The notes under the pieces were generated by a model. It saw only the letters and a list, made by a program, of their open reading frames with translations, was not told where the DNA came from and did not search any database. A stretch of DNA of 64,000 nt from Palsa-504 sp963835775. Its GTDB lineage: Bacteria > Actinomycetota > Actinomycetes > Streptosporangiales > Streptosporangiaceae. Location of the stretch: the NCBI GenBank assembly GCA_963835775.1, contig CAWIHB010000019.1, positions 12,883-76,882 on the forward strand, written 5' to 3'. The position numbers and the translations under genes are program-made. This document shows positions 1 through 7,888 of this stretch, one piece after another. Every line of letters starts with the position of its first letter. Within the stretch, counting starts at the first letter, position 1.

Positions 1-554
1 AGCAGTGCGTCGGTGTCGGCCACCGTCAGGGCGCCCGGGCCGGTCCTGGTCTTGACGATGCGGTCACCGGCCTGAATGTGGCCTTCGGTGATGACGCGCA
101 TGTAGAAGCCGGGCCGGTGGTGAGAGACCAGCAGCGCGGGCAGTTCCGGCTCGCCGAGCCGCAGGCCGACGCGGTAGCACGTGACCCGGGGCTGGGTGAC
201 CTCGAACTCGGCCTCGCCGATGCGGTACCGGTCGCCGATGCAGACCTCGTCGTCGGCCAGGCCGTCCACGGTCAGGTTCTCCCCGAACTGGCCGTACCCG
301 AAGTCATCCCACCCGAAGTGCCGTTGCCAGTGCCGGTAGGAGTCCATCTGGTACACCATCACCGCGCGCTGCTCGCCGCCGTGCCCGGCCGTGTCGCCCT
401 GCCCGTCGCCGTCGATGTTGAGCGACCGGACCATGGCCGGCCCGTCCACCGGGTACTTCCACACTCCGGTGTGCACGGTCTTGCCCTGCCAGGTCACGTC
501 GCGCGGCATCCCGACGTTGACCGACAGCAGCACCGGTGTCTGCGCGCCGGTCAT
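1..554 (-). CDS. MOSC domain protein, 3' end beyond window
   Basis: An open minus-strand frame runs off the left edge, so only the first 184 codons are present. The translation begins MTGAQTPVLLSVNVGMPRDV and continues with HTGVWKYPV, a GDGQGD-x-AGHGG stretch, QRAVMVYQ and the FGENLTV segment typical of MOSC beta-barrel domains, followed by the three-helix part with PRVTCYRVGLRLG. MOSC proteins carry sulfur on a cysteine for molybdenum-cofactor sulfuration or reduce N-hydroxylated compounds; the cysteine in the PRVTCYR segment would be the candidate. A longer fusion to a ferredoxin-reductase module is possible because the C-terminus is not visible. The ATG at 554 is the only in-frame ATG near the start; its ribosome site (GGCAGGCGGGG) is modest. 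Confidence 0.8.
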   Translation of the reverse strand, partial: MTGAQTPVLLSVNVGMPRDVTWQGKTVHTGVWKYPVDGPAMVRSLNIDGDGQGDTAGHGGEQRAVMVYQMDSYRHWQRHFGWDDFGYGQFGENLTVDGLADDEVCIGDRYRIGEAEFEVTQPRVTCYRVGLRLGEPELPALLVSHHRPGFYMRVITEGHIQAGDRIVKTRTGPGALTVADTDAL

Positions 555-723
555 CCCCGCCTGCCGGGAGCGAGCGGTCCCCGCGGCCAAGACAGCCCCA
601 TGGTTCGTCCCTTCAGCGCCAGCCGACTCACCCGATAAGTTTCCTTATCCGGTTACTGGGATAGTCAAGCACCCCCCGGCGTGCTCTTCGGATGAAGGCC
701 CGGCGGCACTAAGATCGCCTGTG

Positions 724-1350
724 ATGATCACCGTGAACCATCTCGTCACGTCCGGCACGTTCTCCCTCGACGGCGGCGCCTGGGAGGTGGACAACAATGT
801 CTGGCTGCTCGGCGACGACACCGAATGCGCCGTCATCGACGCCCCGCACGACGCGGACGCGATCCTGGCCGCCATCGGGCCGCGGCGGCTCACCGCCATC
901 TTGTGCACCCACGCCCACGACGACCACATCGACGCCGCCGCCGCGCTGGCCGAGGCCACCGGCGCGCCGATCTGGCTGCACCCCGCCGACCGCGAGCTGT
1001 GGGATCTTACCTATCTCGGCCAGGCTCCCGACCGGGACCTGGCCGACGGTCAGACGATCAGCGTGGCCGGCGCCGGGCTCACCGTCCTGCACACGCCCGG
1101 GCATACGCGCGGTGCCGTGTGCTTCCACCTGCCCGACCAGGGCCTGCTGTTCAGCGGTGACACGCTGTTCGCCGGCGGGCCCGGCGCGACCGGGCGGTCG
1201 TTCTCGGACTTCGGCACGATCATCGACTCGATCCGCCGCCGGCTGCTGGTCCTGGACCAGGACACGGTCGTGCACACCGGCCACGGACCAGACACCACCA
1301 TCGGTGCCGAACGGCCCCACCTGCAGGAATGGATCGACCGAGGCCACTGA
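724..1350 (+). CDS. MBL-fold metallo-hydrolase
   Basis: A 208-residue metallo-beta-lactamase-fold hydrolase of the glyoxalase II-like group. The metal motif is THAHDDHID at residues 62-70 (H63, H65, D67, H68). A further metal histidine lies in HTPGHTRGAVCFHLP, the bridging aspartate in LLFSGDTLFAGGPG, and the last histidine in VVHTGHGPDT. The family hydrolyses thioesters or lactones using two metals, usually in the cytosol. The frame is open far upstream, but homology starts at the ATG at 724 (a GTG sits directly before it at 721). The gene stands alone just before a truncated acyl-CoA ligase; a link to acyl-CoA or glutathione-like thioesters is inference. Confidence 0.9.
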   Translation: MITVNHLVTSGTFSLDGGAWEVDNNVWLLGDDTECAVIDAPHDADAILAAIGPRRLTAILCTHAHDDHIDAAAALAEATGAPIWLHPADRELWDLTYLGQAPDRDLADGQTISVAGAGLTVLHTPGHTRGAVCFHLPDQGLLFSGDTLFAGGPGATGRSFSDFGTIIDSIRRRLLVLDQDTVVHTGHGPDTTIGAERPHLQEWIDRGH

Positions 1351-1358
1351 CAACATAG

Positions 1359-2342
1359 GCACTGACCGGCACCAGCCGGCTGGCGTTCGACATCTACCTC
1401 ACCTCCGGCCCGCTGTACCACAGCGGCCCCAGCGCGTTCATGAACGCCGGCCTGCTCCTCGGCCAGACGGTCATCGTGCAGCGCAGGTTCCACGCCCGGG
1501 ACTGGCTGCGGCTGGTGGACAAGTACCAGGTGAGCTCGACGTTCTCGGCACCCGCGCTGGTCCGGATGATCTGCGCGCTGCCCGCGGCGGTGAAGGACCG
1601 CTATGACCGTTCCAGCATGCGGGTCATGGTGGCCAACGCGGCGCCATGGAGCTACGCGCTCAAGCAGCAGTACGTGGCGGACTTCCCGCCCGGATCGCTG
1701 TTCGAGGTCTACGGGTCCACCGAGCTCGGCGTGGACACCGTGCTGATGCCCCAGGACCAGCTGCGCAAGCCGGGGTCGTGCGGCAAGCCGGCTCCCGGCA
1801 TCGAGATCATGCTGGTCGGCGAGGATGGCCAGCAGGTCACCGGGACCGGGCCGGACCATCCGGGCGAGGTTTTCGTGCGGTCCACGGTCACCTTCGACGC
1901 CTACTACAAGAACGACGCCGGCTATGCCGCGAACAGCCGCGGTGACTTCCATACGGTCGGCGACATCGGGTACTGGGACGACGAGGGCTACCTGTACATC
2001 TGCGACCGCAAGGCCGACACGATCATCTCCGGCGGGATGAACGTCTACCCGGCCGAGGTCGAGGCGGCGCTGGATCAGCATCCCGCGATCTACGACGTCG
2101 CGGTGTTCGGGATCCCGTCGGAGCAGTGGGGCGAGGTGGTGCACGCGACGGTGGTGCGGGCGCCCGGCTCCCCGCTGACCGGCGAGGAGATCATCGCGTT
2201 CGCGCGCGGGCGGCTGGCCGGCTACAAGGTGCCGCGGTCGGTGGCCTTCGCGGACGAGCTGCCGCGCACCGGGTCAGGCAAGCTCCTCAAGCGCCAGCTC
2301 CGCGCCCCCTACTGGGCCGGCCGCACCGCCCAGGTCGGCTAG
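1359..2342 (+). pseudogene. Acyl-CoA ligase, N-terminally truncated
   Basis: This frame encodes about 327 residues of the C-terminal two thirds of an AMP-dependent acyl-CoA synthetase (FadD type). Visible are the PLYHSGP segment, VYGSTELGVDT (A5 region), DFHTVGDIGYWDDEGYLYI (A7), DRKADTIISGGMNVYP (A8) and PRTGSGKLLKR with the A10 lysine. A TAG at 1356 closes the frame just upstream, and no start codon precedes the homology. About 200 N-terminal residues, including the ATP-binding TSGTTG loop, are missing. The first ATG (1440) lies inside the conserved core. I call it a remnant; a translated product could not adenylate a substrate. Confidence 0.8.
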
Positions 2343-2806
2343 GCATCCGCCGTCCCCTTCGTGTTGCGACCAAAATACTCGAAAAGCGTTCGATAAGCTT
2401 CGGCCCGCTGCGAAGACAAAGGCCCTTGCTTCTCCGCCTCCATAAATCTCTTGGCCAATTGGCGCATCATAGCGTCATTGCTGTCGGCTGATTCCTCCGC
2501 AGGCTCGCTGTCAATCGGCACCTCCGCTCCGTTGACGTGCCCCTGACCACTCAGCCACGATGGCTGGCCGTCAATCAGCAACAAAAGCTGCCGCTTGTCC
2601 GTGCCGAGATATTCTGCAAGGACGTCCAGCTTCCCGTTCTGCGGTCGCTCCCCACGTTCCCACGCACCTATGGTCTGCTGACTAACTCCGAGCCTCTTCC
2701 CGAGCTCGGCCTGAGTTAGGTCGTCCGTTTGGCGCTGACGCCGTAGCCGGGAGGCGAGGGATTCATCGTCAGGGACCACTCGGAGCGACTGTCGAGAGCC
2801 AGCCAC
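2339..2806 (-). CDS. XRE-family HTH regulator
   Basis: A 155-residue protein with a Cro/C1-type helix-turn-helix at about residues 16-70. The core is LTQAELGKRLGVSQQTIGAW (30-49), followed by ERGERPQNGKLDVLAEYLG. The C-terminal half is acidic and helical and was not recognised; it may bind a partner. The GTG start at 2806 is well placed after ACGGAGGT. The gene overlaps the 3' end of the ligase remnant by 4 bp, is less GC-rich than its neighbours and is divergent from a two-helix membrane protein. Such pairs are common in integrated elements and defence or toxin loci, but nothing here proves that role. The inverted repeat at 2883-2931 is a candidate operator. Confidence 0.85.
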   Translation of the reverse strand: MAGSRQSLRVVPDDESLASRLRRQRQTDDLTQAELGKRLGVSQQTIGAWERGERPQNGKLDVLAEYLGTDKRQLLLLIDGQPSWLSGQGHVNGAEVPIDSEPAEESADSNDAMMRQLAKRFMEAEKQGPLSSQRAEAYRTLFEYFGRNTKGTADA

Positions 2807-2882
2807 GGCCTACCTCCGTGTCGAACCTCAGCGCTGCTATCCCCTGCAAGGCCACTACCTCTATACTTACGCCAGTAGAGGG

Positions 2883-2931
2883 GATATGATCCAGCTGTAT
2901 ACGGGGGTAAAACAGCCGTCAAGATCATATC
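2883..2931. promoter_or_regulatory. Inverted repeat between divergent genes
   Basis: GATATGATC (2883-2891) is matched perfectly by its reverse complement GATCATATC (2923-2931) with a 31-bp spacer. It lies in the AT-richer gap between the XRE gene and the membrane-protein gene. Spaced 9-bp arms suit a dimer-of-dimers operator for the neighbouring XRE protein. This is inference from position and symmetry. Confidence 0.45.
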
Positions 2932-3019
2932 AGCCCGACGTGGCCGTGGTCAAACGATCTCCGTGCGGCTAGTTACAGGCGTGTAATTTGGCTGGTTGCT
3001 CTCGACGGAGAGTGGTGCG

Positions 3020-3550
3020 ATGTCCGAGGAACATTCATACGCGCCACATAGTACGGGCTCATCAACTGCTTTGCCTGCAGGTTACGCTGAAATTCAGAAC
3101 CCTGTATCGAAGGCCAGTCAGGGCACCGAGTATAAGCCTGTATCTTCAGAGAAGGCGCCTGCGATTTCTGCGGCCGACTCGGACGACCCGGTAGCGCGTG
3201 ACCGCATCGCGCAGCTCGCTGAACTTGATCACCGCCTGGCGGTTGAAGAACGCCTGACGAGGCTGGCCAAGCAACGAGCGAGGAAGGTCCTACTCTGGTT
3301 GGGAGTCGTCACCGCCGCAGCGGCGGTTCTCCACACGGTCGCACTGGGTATCTGGGAGTTCTTCCATCCTGTAAGCGACTTCGAGCTGGTGATGTCGGGC
3401 GCAACTTATGTCGCGGGTGGAGCCTTTACCTGCCTGACCATTTATCTGTCTGGTCGCTTCGGCAAGCGCAAGTCGAGCCGTCGTGCTTCCGACCCGCCGG
3501 ACAAGGTCACGACGTCGCTGCTCGGTAAGCCAGAAAACTGGCATGGCTGA
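3020..3550 (+). CDS. Small two-helix membrane protein, unknown function
   Basis: A 176-residue protein that I do not recognise. A long polar N-terminus (about 85 residues, rich in S, A and E) leads into a charged helix (RIAQLAELDHRLAVEERLTR), then two membrane segments, KVLLWLGVVTAAAAVLHTVA and ELVMSGATYVAGGAFTCLTI, separated by a short loop, and a basic tail. The ATG at 3020 follows GACGGAGAG and was chosen over the ATG at 2996. Codon use and GC content are unlike the flanking catabolic genes, as with the XRE gene it faces, so the two may have arrived together. A membrane-located effector controlled by the XRE protein is possible but unproven. Confidence 0.7.
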   Translation: MSEEHSYAPHSTGSSTALPAGYAEIQNPVSKASQGTEYKPVSSEKAPAISAADSDDPVARDRIAQLAELDHRLAVEERLTRLAKQRARKVLLWLGVVTAAAAVLHTVALGIWEFFHPVSDFELVMSGATYVAGGAFTCLTIYLSGRFGKRKSSRRASDPPDKVTTSLLGKPENWHG

Positions 3551-3683
3551 GCGCTGAGCACCGAATTGATCCTGATGGGCACGGCCGACGCGGCGATGTC
3601 GGCCGGGCCGGCTACGCGCCCGATGGAAGCGTTGACGCGAGAGCTCCAACACCCGAGCAGGCCGGGACTGGGTCCCTGAGCAC

Positions 3684-4445
3684 CTACGCTCCCTTCCACA
3701 CCGGGGCGCGCTTCTCGGCGAAGGCGCGGGCACCTTCCCTGGCGTCGGCCGAGGTGAAGACGGGCTCCACGAATTCCCGCTGAGCAGCGAAGGCGTCCGC
3801 GCTGGCGTAGTCGATGGCCATGGCCATGATCTGCTTGGTCGCGCGGACCGCGAGCGGCCCGTTGGCCGCGATCGCCGCCGCGAGCTCGCGCGCTGCCGCC
3901 AGCGCCTGCCCGGGCTCGGCGAGCACGTTGACCAGGCCATGGGCATGGGCCGCCTCGGCCGCCAGCGGTTCCCCGGTCAGTGCGACCTGCATGGCCAGCT
4001 GGTAGGGCAGGATCTTGGGCAGCCGGAGCAGCCCGCCCGCCGCGGCGACCAGCCCCCGCTTGACTTCGGGCAGGCCGAACTTCGCGTCGCGGGCCGCGAC
4101 GATGAGGTCCGCGGCCAGCGCGAGCTCACAGCCGCCGGCCAGCGCCCAGCCCTCCACGGCGGCGATGAGCGGCTTGGCCGGCGGGCGCTCGGTCAGGCCG
4201 CCGAACCCGCGCCCCGGCAGGGCGGGCCGCTCACCGCGGGCGAACGCCTTGAGGTCCATGCCGGCGCAGAACGTGCCGCCGGCGCCGGTGAGGATGGCGA
4301 CGGTGAGGTCGGGGCGGGACTCGAACTCGTCGATGGCCGCCGCGATCCCGTTCGCTACCTCGAGGTTGACGGCGTTGCGCGCTTCGGGGCGGTTGATCGT
4401 GATGACGGCGACGCCATCGGCGAATTCGCTCAGGACACTGCTCAC
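3684..4445 (-). CDS. Enoyl-CoA hydratase/isomerase (crotonase)
   Basis: A 253-residue crotonase-fold protein of normal family length. It carries the first oxyanion segment GGTFCAGMDLKAFARG and the second ALAGGCELALAADLIVAARD, then FGLPEVKRGLVAAAGGLLRLP, where the glutamate is the usual general acid/base position. The family hydrates or isomerises enoyl-CoA thioesters in fatty-acid, steroid or aromatic catabolism. The GTG start at 4445 follows AAGGAG. Directly upstream are only remnants of other genes, so its original operon has been lost. Confidence 0.9.
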   Translation of the reverse strand: MSSVLSEFADGVAVITINRPEARNAVNLEVANGIAAAIDEFESRPDLTVAILTGAGGTFCAGMDLKAFARGERPALPGRGFGGLTERPPAKPLIAAVEGWALAGGCELALAADLIVAARDAKFGLPEVKRGLVAAAGGLLRLPKILPYQLAMQVALTGEPLAAEAAHAHGLVNVLAEPGQALAAARELAAAIAANGPLAVRATKQIMAMAIDYASADAFAAQREFVEPVFTSADAREGARAFAEKRAPVWKGA

Positions 4446-4487
4446 CGGCTTGTTCTCCTTCTCCGATCACGGCCCGGACGGGCAGGT

Positions 4488-4742
4488 CCTTGATGCCGTG
4501 GCGTTGGAAGCCCCACATCGAATCGCCCGCCCGGGCGAATCCCGGCTGCACTTCGTCGGCGATGTAGATCCCGCCCGCGGCGTGCACGGCGTCGACGGCC
4601 TCGCTGCCCGTGCAGTCGCCATTCCGGCACGACGGCCCGGGCCACCAATCTGGCGATGATCAGCCGTGGCAGCAGGCCGAGCTCATCCGCGCTCAGCTCG
4701 GTCACCGCGTGGTATCCGGCGATGGCGTCGATCGCCGCTGCC
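4488..4742 (-). pseudogene. Remnant of phosphotransferase/class III aminotransferase
   Basis: Two minus-strand frames carry pieces of one multi-domain protein. From about 4742 to 4615 the frame reads AGYHAVTELSADELGLLPRL then ARLVARAVVPEW, which resembles the end of an aminoglycoside-phosphotransferase-like domain. From about 4600 to 4488 another frame reads HAAGGIYIADEVQPGFARAG then WGFQRHGI, the PLP-site region of class III aminotransferases. Such domains occur in one polypeptide in some actinobacterial enzymes. The frame change and the missing hundreds of residues show a deleted, non-functional gene. Its upstream end abuts the pyruvate kinase remnant. Confidence 0.65.
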
Positions 4743-5295
4743 AGTTATCGCGAAGGTGGAGAAACCCCAGGCGGTAGCGGCGCTGGGCGAGGTCGTGGCC
4801 GCGTTCGACGGGATCATGGTGGCCCGGGGCGACCTGGGCGTGGAGTTCCCGCTCGAGCAGGTGCCGCTGGTGCAAAAGCGCGCCATCAGGCTGGCCAGGC
4901 AGGCCGCGAAACCCGTCATCGTGGCCACCCAGATGCTCGAGTCGATAATCAGCGCGCCGCGGCCGACCCGGGCCGAGGCCTCCGATGTCGCCAATGCCGT
5001 GCTCGACGGCGCGGACGCGGTCATGCTCTCCGCGGAGACCAGCGTCGGCGCCTACCCGGTGCAGGCCGTGGCGACCATGGCGCAGATCATCGTGGCGGCC
5101 GAGCAGGACTGGCCGTTCACCGCGCTAGCCGAACCGCCGGAGACCATCGGGGGCGCCATCGCCCGGGCGGCAGGCGAGGTCGGCGCGGCGGTGGGAGCCC
5201 GGGCGCCATCGCGTCCTGAACCGAGGCCCGGATCGCGGCCCGGCCACCTCATCGCATCCAGTCCGGCGGCGTCAGCCGCCATACCGGCCCGCTAG
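4738..5295 (+). pseudogene. Pyruvate kinase remnant
   Basis: From about 4738 the plus frame encodes PVIAKVEKPQAV, FDGIMVARGDLGVEFPLEQV, QKRAIRLARQAAKPVIVATQ, MLESII, RPTRAEASDVANAVLDGADA and VMLSAETSVGAYP. This is the central barrel of pyruvate kinase, including the metal and phosphoenolpyruvate site. About 200 N-terminal residues and most of the C-terminal regulatory domain are absent; after about 5140 the reading degenerates into unrelated sequence. An in-frame ATG at 4666 lies in the oppositely oriented aminotransferase remnant and is not a genuine start. The fragment cannot encode an active kinase. Confidence 0.8.
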
Positions 5296-5303
5296 GAGGC
5301 ATG

Positions 5304-5537
5304 ATGGTAACCATGAAGGCACCCCGCGTCGCGACCCAGCGCCGTCTGCCCAGCAGCCCGTTCGCTGCCCCGGCTCCCCCGCGCCCGGCCGAGACATTCG
5401 CCGTCGATGACCAGGTAACGCACGACAAGTACGGGCTCGGCGTCGTCGTCACCGCGGACGACGACGCCTTGCTCGTGGACTTCCGCTCGCACCAGCGGCG
5501 GATCGCGCTCCCGTGCGCCAAGCTCACCAAGCTGTAA
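5304..5537 (+). CDS. Small conserved protein with PcrA-tail-like fold
   Basis: A 77-residue basic protein. After a proline-rich N-terminus it has one compact domain, TFAVDDQVTHDKYGLGVVV, then LLVDFRSHQRRIALP and a LTKL end. The pattern (V-x-H-x-x-Y/F-G-x-G-x-V-x ... V-x-F) matches the small Tudor/KOW-like modules at the C-terminus of UvrD/PcrA helicases and short actinobacterial stand-alone proteins. Binding to nucleic acid or RNA polymerase is a guess by analogy. GGAGG at 5295-5299 favours the ATG at 5304; 5301 is too close and 5313 too far. A shared hairpin follows at 5568-5606. Confidence 0.75.
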   Translation: MVTMKAPRVATQRRLPSSPFAAPAPPRPAETFAVDDQVTHDKYGLGVVVTADDDALLVDFRSHQRRIALPCAKLTKL

Positions 5538-5567
5538 CATCCCGCGCCGAGCCTGCGCGCGGCGCGT

Positions 5568-5606
5568 CGGACCTGGAACGGCCCGGCCCGGGCCGTTCCA
5601 GGTCCG
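5568..5606. terminator. Bidirectional hairpin terminator
   Basis: A perfect 17-bp stem (5568-5584 with 5590-5606) closes a 5-nt GGCCC loop. It lies between the convergent small conserved gene and the cold-shock gene, so it can end transcription from both sides. No long T-run follows, as is usual for actinobacterial hairpins. Confidence 0.75.
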
Positions 5607-5686
5607 AAGATGATCAGAGGGATTCTGCGGCACCGCAGGTGACGTGACCGCCTGCGGCGCAGGCGACGCGACTGCGTGCCGGCAGG

Positions 5687-5893
5687 TCAGCCGCCGATGA
5701 CCGTGACGTTCTCCGCCTGCGGTCCCTTCTGCCCCTGCGTGATGTCGAACTCGACCTTCTGTCCTTCCTCCAGGCTGCGGTAGCCGCTGCCGTTAATCGC
5801 GCTGAAGTGCACGAACACGTCTTGGCCGCCGTCGACGGCGATGAAGCCGTAGCCCTTGTCGCCGTTGAACCACTTAACAGTGCCTTGCGCCAT
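5687..5893 (-). CDS. Cold-shock protein, CspA family
   Basis: A 68-residue single cold-shock domain of full family length. RNP1 is KGYGFIAV (13-20) and RNP2 is VFVHFSAI (26-33). It begins MAQGTVKWFNGDKGYGFI and ends QAENVTVIGG. These OB-fold proteins bind single-stranded RNA and DNA and melt RNA structure as chaperones. The ATG at 5893 follows AGAAGG; an upstream in-frame ATG (5932) would add a non-conserved leader. The gap of more than 200 bp to the divergent gene suits the long regulated leader common in this family. Confidence 0.95.
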   Translation of the reverse strand: MAQGTVKWFNGDKGYGFIAVDGGQDVFVHFSAINGSGYRSLEEGQKVEFDITQGQKGPQAENVTVIGG

Positions 5894-6110
5894 CTTTACC
5901 TTCTCTGTGGTGGAGGCAGCGCCATCCCGCATCCCTGCGATCCCGCGCTAGCCGTTCGCTCCTGGTTAGCCTGCCACGTGACACCCCGAGCAGGCAAAAC
6001 CAAGCCCAGATATATCGCAAGGTTTTGTCGCTATGTGAGACAAGGGCGGGTTGCCGCCGTGCAAAGATCTAGGCGCGGGGTCATGGGTCGGGCAGCCGGA
6101 ACGAGGAATT

Positions 6111-6758
6111 GTGGGCCAGGCGGACGGCGCAACACCAGAAGTACCGCTGCTGACCGTGGCCATCGATCTGCCGTCAGCGCGGATTCTCGCCGATCAGGCC
6201 TCGATCATCCAGGACCTTCAATTCGTCATGGACTGCTGCAAGCGGCTGCTCGCGGAGCTGGCCAGGCCCGAGGAAGACCGGGACGCGGTGGTGCCGCAGG
6301 CGCTCTGGTCCGCCGCTCTGCTGGCCTACGCTCGCTGCTTCGAAACGGGCAGGCCGTCCGGGCTCGCCACCGCGGATATCGAGAGCCTGCCCCTGCACGG
6401 GGCAGTGCTGAAATTCCACACCTGGGTTATCGGAGAGCGGGACAAGCTGGCCACGTATCCTGCGGACCCGTTCGCGGCCGCGAAGGTCGGGGCGGCTCTT
6501 TCCCCGCTTCGGCACAAGCAGCGCCGGGTGGAGGGAATCGCGATCTTCTCCACCAGCCACGTGCTCATCGACGCGATCGGCGTGCGGCAGCTGGGCGGCT
6601 TGGCCTCAGAACTGGCCAAGCAGACCGCCGAGCAGGCGACCAAGCAGCAGGACGCAGTGCTCGCCGAGGCCAAGCGGCAGGACCTCGACAGCCTGTACAG
6701 CCTTCCGCCGCTGCGCATGCGGCCACCCCCCGCCGACCCGGCCCCAGACGCCTCCTAG
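6111..6758 (+). CDS. Unknown helical protein, possibly HEPN-like
   Basis: A 215-residue, mostly helical soluble protein that I do not recognise with confidence. The segment ALWSAALLAYARCFETGR, then HGAVLKFHTWVIGERDKLAT, resembles the arrangement in HEPN/AbiV-like proteins, where a helix with Y-A-R-C-F precedes R-D-K-x-x-A-H. Here the histidine of the usual R-x4-6-H motif appears replaced by tyrosine (RDKLATY). The C-terminus has a charged helix (EQATKQQDAVLAEAKRQDLD) and a proline tail. GTG at 6111 after CGAGGAATT is the chosen start. A nuclease or nucleic-acid role is speculative. Confidence 0.65.
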   Translation: MGQADGATPEVPLLTVAIDLPSARILADQASIIQDLQFVMDCCKRLLAELARPEEDRDAVVPQALWSAALLAYARCFETGRPSGLATADIESLPLHGAVLKFHTWVIGERDKLATYPADPFAAAKVGAALSPLRHKQRRVEGIAIFSTSHVLIDAIGVRQLGGLASELAKQTAEQATKQQDAVLAEAKRQDLDSLYSLPPLRMRPPPADPAPDAS

Positions 6759-6824
6759 GCCCGCCTGGACCGGGCATCCTGGCGCGTAGAATCCCGGCAT
6801 CAGGCGGTGAGCGGGGAGGGCGCG

Positions 6825-7601
6825 GTGCGAGTCGAGGCGGCCAGCGCGGTGCCCTCGCTTGCTTCCGGGGTGAAGCTCACGGTCGGCGCGGGCGGGCCCT
6901 CGCTGCGCCCCATGATGTGGATGTTCCTGGCCATCCTGGTCACGTTCCTGCTCACCAGGACCGTGACCAGGCTGATCAGGTCGGGCGCCGGTGCCCGCGC
7001 CGGGCTGGGCAACATCCGGATCGCCGGCAACCACGTGCATCACCAGGTCTTCGGCATCCTGATCATCATCGGCACGGGCATCGTCCTGGTCTCCAAGGCG
7101 CCGCGGGGCGTCGGGCTCGACGTGGCCGCGGCCGTCTTCGGGGCGGGCATCGGCCTGACCGTGGACGAGTTCGCGCTCTGGCTGCACCTCGAAGACGTCT
7201 ACTGGTCCCACGAAGGCCGCAAGTCGGTCGACGCGATCTTCTGCGTACTGGTCATCACCGGCACGCTGATCGGCGGGGCCGAATTCGTGACCGGCCGCAT
7301 CGGGACGGCGGCCTGGTGGTCCTCGGTCGGTGTCATCGCGCTCAATCTCCTGCTGTGCCTGATCTGCATGCTCAAAGGCAAGGTCGTGACCGGCGTCATC
7401 GGCATCTTCATCAGCATCGTGGCCCTCATCGGCGCCGTCCGGCTGGCCAAGCCGGAGTCCTGGTGGGCTGGGCGTCGCTACGCCAGCCGCCCGCGTCTCG
7501 CCCTGCGCGCCGCCCGCCGGTACGACCAGCACTACGAAGCGCGCTGGAACCGGATACGGGACCTCATCGCCGGCGCTCCCTCCCGGGAACGGCCCGGCTG
7601 A
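6825..7601 (+). CDS. Conserved multi-pass membrane protein, unknown function
   Basis: A 258-residue integral membrane protein. After about 25 residues it has a helix (MMWMFLAILVTFLLTRTVTR), the motif GNHVHHQVFGILIIIGTGIV, a segment FGAGIGLTVDEFALWLHLED followed by VYWSHEGRKSVDA, and three further hydrophobic helices ending in LIGAVRLAKP. The tail is basic. The HVHHQ and DEFALWLHLEDVYW motifs look like a conserved polar core but no reaction can be assigned. GTG at 6825 follows GGGGAGGG; a weaker in-frame GTG lies at 6807. It may be co-transcribed with the preceding unknown gene (66-bp gap). Confidence 0.75.
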   Translation: MRVEAASAVPSLASGVKLTVGAGGPSLRPMMWMFLAILVTFLLTRTVTRLIRSGAGARAGLGNIRIAGNHVHHQVFGILIIIGTGIVLVSKAPRGVGLDVAAAVFGAGIGLTVDEFALWLHLEDVYWSHEGRKSVDAIFCVLVITGTLIGGAEFVTGRIGTAAWWSSVGVIALNLLLCLICMLKGKVVTGVIGIFISIVALIGAVRLAKPESWWAGRRYASRPRLALRAARRYDQHYEARWNRIRDLIAGAPSRERPG

Positions 7602-7648
7602 CGGGCCAGACCACAGGGAACAGCGGATGGTCCATCGCCGCCGCGGCG

Positions 7649-7888
7649 GGGGAACGTCCTGGGCATCAGCCACGGCCCGTTATGCGATCCGGCCAAAAGC
7701 TCCAGGCTCCCCCCGGCCGGCACCTGGGCCAGCGGGCTGGGCCTGGTCAGGACCTCGTCGATCGCGGCGGCCGCGGCGGCTACCTCCCCGCCGTCGAGCA
7801 CACCGCGGATGCACACGACGCCATCACGGGCGAAGGCCGCCGCCGTTTCCTCGAGCTCCACGAGCGCACTGTGGCGAAATGCCGGTCT
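7649..7888 (-). pseudogene. Phytanoyl-CoA dioxygenase remnant
   Basis: The minus strand encodes an N-terminal piece, FARDGVVCIRGVLDGGEVAA then AAIDEVLTRPSPLAQV, joined near 7720 to a C-terminal piece, GGSLELLAGSHNGPWLMPRT. Both match phytanoyl-CoA dioxygenase (PhyH)-type Fe(II)/2-oxoglutarate enzymes. About 100 intervening residues, with the H-x-D iron motif, and the rest of the C-terminus are missing. The frame continues into unrelated sequence on both sides. This is an internally deleted, inactive gene. Confidence 0.65.

Noticed and set aside
78..638. Long plus-strand frame at the left edge
   Set aside because: Its translation is a valine/proline/arginine-rich shadow of the MOSC gene on the other strand, without any family features.
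3551..3683. Possible gene remnant between the membrane protein and the enoyl-CoA hydratase
   Set aside because: No frame gave a recognisable protein segment.
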